Shown in pieces: positions 15,497-17,731 of a stretch of 17,731 nt of DNA; within the stretch, counting starts at the first letter, position 1; the number at the start of each line of letters is the position of its first letter. Origin of the DNA: Fimbriimonadaceae bacterium (GTDB taxonomy: Bacteria > Armatimonadota > Fimbriimonadia > Fimbriimonadales > Fimbriimonadaceae); the NCBI GenBank assembly GCA_019694835.1, contig JAIBBE010000147.1, positions 1 through 17,731 of the forward strand. The letters are read 5' to 3'. The notes below the pieces were generated by a model that was not told the DNA's origin, did not search any database, and saw only the letters and a program-made list of their open reading frames with translations. A program made the translations under genes and the position numbers.

Positions 15497-16726
15497 GTGC
15501 GGGTCGAGCGCCTGATCGAGTCGCGTCCATCCGTTCTCGCGCTAACAGCGCCTGAGGCTGAGGGACTAGCTGCGCTGGGCCGCAGGATGGCCTCGCAGAA
15601 GATCTGGAATGGATCTCGAGCGGAGAACGGGAATGAGCCGTCCTCATCGGCCATTCAATGCGAGCCGTACGGATTCGGACAATGGAAGGTTCAGGTACCC
15701 AACGCAATTGGTGTGCTCCGCGTCGCCGACCTGGAGCTGGTGATTCAGCCAAAGATTCCGCTTGAGCACGTGTTGTATCTGTTTGGTAGGTCTGGAGCAT
15801 TCCCACAGATTGACCGCGCTGCCGTCGCCGAGCTCGGATCTGCCAGGGATCTGTGGACCCTTACTGCAACTTGGTTCGTGTCGGCGCTGGAACGGCTGAT
15901 GCGATCCGGTCTTGCCAGCGGCTACAAACCGCGGTCAGAGGTCCTTCCGTTGGCCCGCGGACGGATCGATCCCCTTAGAACAATTCGGCTGATAACCCGT
16001 GGTGTGCCGGCAATGCATTGCGACTACGAAGAGTTCGACTCAGATACTCCACTTAATCGCGCGCTCAAGGCGGCTGCGCTCGCGGTGTCGTCTAGCGCCG
16101 TCTTGACTTGGGAACTCAGACGTCGCGCAAGGCTGTTGGTGGAGCAACTGCCTGAGGTTGGTCCACTACGGCCCGGCGACCTTGGGATGTTGATCGTAGA
16201 GAGGCACACAGCGCGATACCGGTTGCCGATCAGCTTAGCCCTACATGTAATTTCGAGCACTGGACGCAACATTGACTCGGGGACGGAACACGGTTACGGA
16301 TTCTTAATTCGAACGCCCGAGATGGTCGAGGAGGCGCTTCGTCGCATTTGTGAAGAAGCTTTACGCGACCGAATCAATGTGTCGAAAAAGACTCGTTACT
16401 TGCGAGGTTCCCATCACTCATTGACCCCAGACCTTGTCTTCGGAGATATCGCGGTTGGCGATGCGAAATACAAGATTTGGGACGGAGACTGGCCAAGGCC
16501 AGATCTGTATCAGCTCGTTACATTCGCGACGGGATTCGGCAAGAAGCATGCGCTTCGGGTGGGGTTCAGCGAATCGCGAAGTTTCGGCCCAGCGGTCAAG
16601 GTGGGAAATGTGACTCTTAACGTGTGCGATTGGATGCTTGGGACTGATCGACCAGAAGAATCAGAGCAAGTCTTTGGAACGGACCTTCGCAGATGGCTGG
16701 AGCTAGTCGCAACCGGCACCCCTTAA
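15497..16726 (+). CDS. mcrC: McrC-type PD-(D/E)XK nuclease subunit
   Basis: The protein is 409 aa from GTG 15497, placed one base after the mcrB stop. A TTG at 15485 would overlap mcrB by 11 bases and is an equally possible start; neither has a strong Shine-Dalgarno site. The N-terminal region, including GVLRVADLELVIQPKIP, and the central LPLARGRIDPLRT and YEEFDSDTPLNRALKAA segments are typical of McrC (PF10117). The nuclease core is TPD312LVFGDIAVGD322-A-K324, a D-x9-D-x-K form. It needs McrB to cleave. It converges on vsr with only 5 bp between the stop codons. Confidence 0.9.
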   Translation: MRVERLIESRPSVLALTAPEAEGLAALGRRMASQKIWNGSRAENGNEPSSSAIQCEPYGFGQWKVQVPNAIGVLRVADLELVIQPKIPLEHVLYLFGRSGAFPQIDRAAVAELGSARDLWTLTATWFVSALERLMRSGLASGYKPRSEVLPLARGRIDPLRTIRLITRGVPAMHCDYEEFDSDTPLNRALKAAALAVSSSAVLTWELRRRARLLVEQLPEVGPLRPGDLGMLIVERHTARYRLPISLALHVISSTGRNIDSGTEHGYGFLIRTPEMVEEALRRICEEALRDRINVSKKTRYLRGSHHSLTPDLVFGDIAVGDAKYKIWDGDWPRPDLYQLVTFATGFGKKHALRVGFSESRSFGPAVKVGNVTLNVCDWMLGTDRPEESEQVFGTDLRRWLELVATGTP

Positions 16727-16731
16727 GCCCG

Positions 16732-17160
16732 CTAGCTTGTTGTGTCCGAGGCGGAAGCTAGAAGATTCCGAGCCACACTATCCGCGTCCGCCAGTACCTC
16801 ACACTCCCAGACCCTGACCGCGCGCCACCCCATAGCTTCTGCTGCGCGGACAGCCGCGGTGTCACGTTCCGCCGTTCGAGCGAGCTTCTGTTCCCAGAGG
16901 TCCGCATTGGGGCCGGACCATGCAGACTTCCGGCCGTGCTGGGGGCAGTTGTGCCAAAAGCATCCATCGACGAAAACGGCAAGTCGGCGACTTGGCAGAA
17001 CAATATCCGGCTGGCAGGCCGGCGCGAGTCTCCGCTGCAAACGAAACCGGGCGCCTTGGCGATGGAGTGCAGACCGTAGACGCCTTTCCGGAAGCGTGTT
17101 TCCATTGCTTCGACCCGACAGATGTCTACTGCGCGGCGTCGGTTGCCATCGGTCAACCAT
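16732..17160 (-). CDS. vsr: Very short patch repair (Vsr) mismatch endonuclease
   Basis: The protein is 142 aa from ATG 17160. Conserved features are N21-T-x-P24-E25 with LRSALHRQGARFR near the N-terminus, P51-D52-I-V with the metal-binding Asp, VFVDGCFWHNCPQH at 62-75 with the aromatic/His cluster and zinc-type C72 and H75, and VWECEV at 117-122. The VFVDGCFWH form differs from E. coli THGCFWH but is a widespread Vsr subtype. Vsr nicks T:G mismatches left by deamination of m5C and so protects genomes that carry a C5 methyltransferase, here the one at 13643-12513. It converges on mcrC and has its own promoter region to the right; its Shine-Dalgarno match is weak. Confidence 0.9.
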   Translation of the reverse strand: MVDRWQPTPRSRHLSGRSNGNTLPERRLRSALHRQGARFRLQRRLAPACQPDIVLPSRRLAVFVDGCFWHNCPQHGRKSAWSGPNADLWEQKLARTAERDTAAVRAAEAMGWRAVRVWECEVLADADSVARNLLASASDTTS

Positions 17161-17640
17161 GGGGCCACGCTATTCCCCCAGTCCCGATTTCGTCGCGTGG
17201 GCGACCATCTGCTAGCGACACCCGAGTGGCGCTGCCGAGGAACGAGTCGCGGCCAAACTTGGTGCCATTGGAGACTCTCGAATAATTCCGCGTTATCACA
17301 ATTTCCCCCGTCCCCGCTCCGAGGCCGGCCCGCGCAGCAGTTCGGCGGGCCGCGCTTGTAGCGCCGAGTCTCGCGTCGAGGAAGGCGAACACCGAGCGTG
17401 CGGCGTCGATCGCCAAGTATCGACCGACTCGGGGCGGAACTCTTGCCCGTCGCAAACGGAGGCGCTGAAAGTTGTCGGTCTGAGGAGATACGGTGACCGT
17501 GCTCGACGCTGCGTGGGGTAATTGCTGCAGCTAGCGCGCATTCGGGTCGGGGCAGTCTGTGAACACACGGGAGATAGGACCCTCGCTGACCATTTAGGTG
17601 TTCGTGTGCACGAGAGTGCCAGTCGATAGGGAGCGGATTC
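17161..17640. other. 480-bp stretch without a supported gene
   Basis: It is high-GC (about 70% in a sampled line) and several frames stay open by chance, mainly as extensions antisense to vsr. None has a recognisable motif plus a ribosome binding site. It must hold the vsr promoter on minus and the promoter of the gene at 17641 on plus. I found no inverted repeats, tRNA end or insertion-sequence end worth reporting. Confidence 0.5.
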
Positions 17641-17731
17641 ATGTTTTGGTTCTTCGGACAATCGGTTGACCGTCAGTTCTCCCCCGAGGACCGGTTGCCC
17701 TATATCGAGGCGCCCCGCGGCGAACGGACCA
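17641..17731 (+). CDS. Unidentified gene, 5' end only
   Basis: An ATG at 17641 is preceded by AGGGAG with 7 nt spacing, a good ribosome binding site, and the frame is open for the remaining 30 codons. The visible start is aromatic (MFWFFGQS) and then polar (VDRQFSPEDRLPYIEAPRGERT). It is too short to assign a family, and a signal peptide is not evident. It points away from the defence genes and may be the right flank of the island. Confidence 0.5.
   Translation, partial: MFWFFGQSVDRQFSPEDRLPYIEAPRGERT

Noticed and set aside
16727..16731. Terminator between mcrC and vsr
   Set aside because: Only 5 bp separate the convergent stop codons, and no hairpin is visible there.
17153..17455. 100-codon minus-strand frame upstream of vsr
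   Set aside because: It starts with TTG and has no recognisable motif or convincing ribosome binding site; not supported as a gene.
16758..17642. 294-codon minus-strand open frame
   Set aside because: Overlaps vsr in another frame and shows no domain or ribosome binding site; Vsr motifs fix the true frame.
1..17731. BREX, DISARM, CRISPR-Cas or type I/III restriction system
   Set aside because: None of their marker genes (PglZ, DrmB, Cas, HsdS/Mod-Res) nor any repeat-spacer array was seen.

Overview
The window is a defence island in a high-GC bacterium, most likely an actinobacterium. The flanks are GC-rich (sampled 60-base lines are about 67-77% at the left edge and about 70% near the right), codon use favours G/C at third positions, several genes start with GTG, and Shine-Dalgarno sites are ordinary. 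The defence genes between the flanks are clearly less GC-rich (sampled lines 50-58%), which suggests an acquired block. No tRNA, integrase, transposase, CRISPR array or rRNA was seen.

Left edge (1-1230, minus): the N-terminal part of a TM0106-type RecB-like nuclease with an Fe-S-type cysteine cluster; it runs off the window. Divergent from it (1469-6405, plus) is a two-gene operon. The first gene fuses a Ser/Thr kinase to an UPF1-like SF1 helicase. The second has a winged-helix-like N-terminus, a coiled coil and a phospholipase-D-like C-terminus. The genes are joined by an ATGA overlap, and I read them as a type I Mokosh anti-phage system.

Middle (13643 down to 6402, minus): five collinear genes. 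They are an m5C DNA methyltransferase, a MORC/MutL-like GHKL ATPase, a Z1-domain helicase-like ATPase, a PD-(D/E)XK nuclease of the DUF4420 family, and a protein with NYN ribonuclease, zinc-ribbon and FHA modules. The first four match the MORC/Z1 restriction-modification systems predicted by Iyer, Abhiman and Aravind (2008). The fifth gene is the least familiar member. It ends by overlapping the stop codon of the Mokosh PLD gene.

Right (13794-16726, plus): divergent from the methyltransferase are a small XRE/C-protein-like repressor, McrB and McrC, followed by a convergent Vsr mismatch endonuclease (17160-16732). The 150-bp divergent region between methyltransferase and regulator carries a perfect 9+3+9 inverted repeat, a strong candidate operator. 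A 480-bp gene-free stretch follows vsr, and an unidentified gene starts at 17641 and leaves the window.

Working model (inference): one regulator sets the balance between making m5C (methyltransferase plus Vsr for deamination repair) and attacking DNA. Unmodified DNA would be attacked by MORC/Z1/DUF4420, and DNA carrying foreign m5C by McrBC. The NYN-FHA protein may read phospho-threonine, possibly written by the Mokosh kinase, and cut RNA as an effector. That would link the two neighbouring systems.
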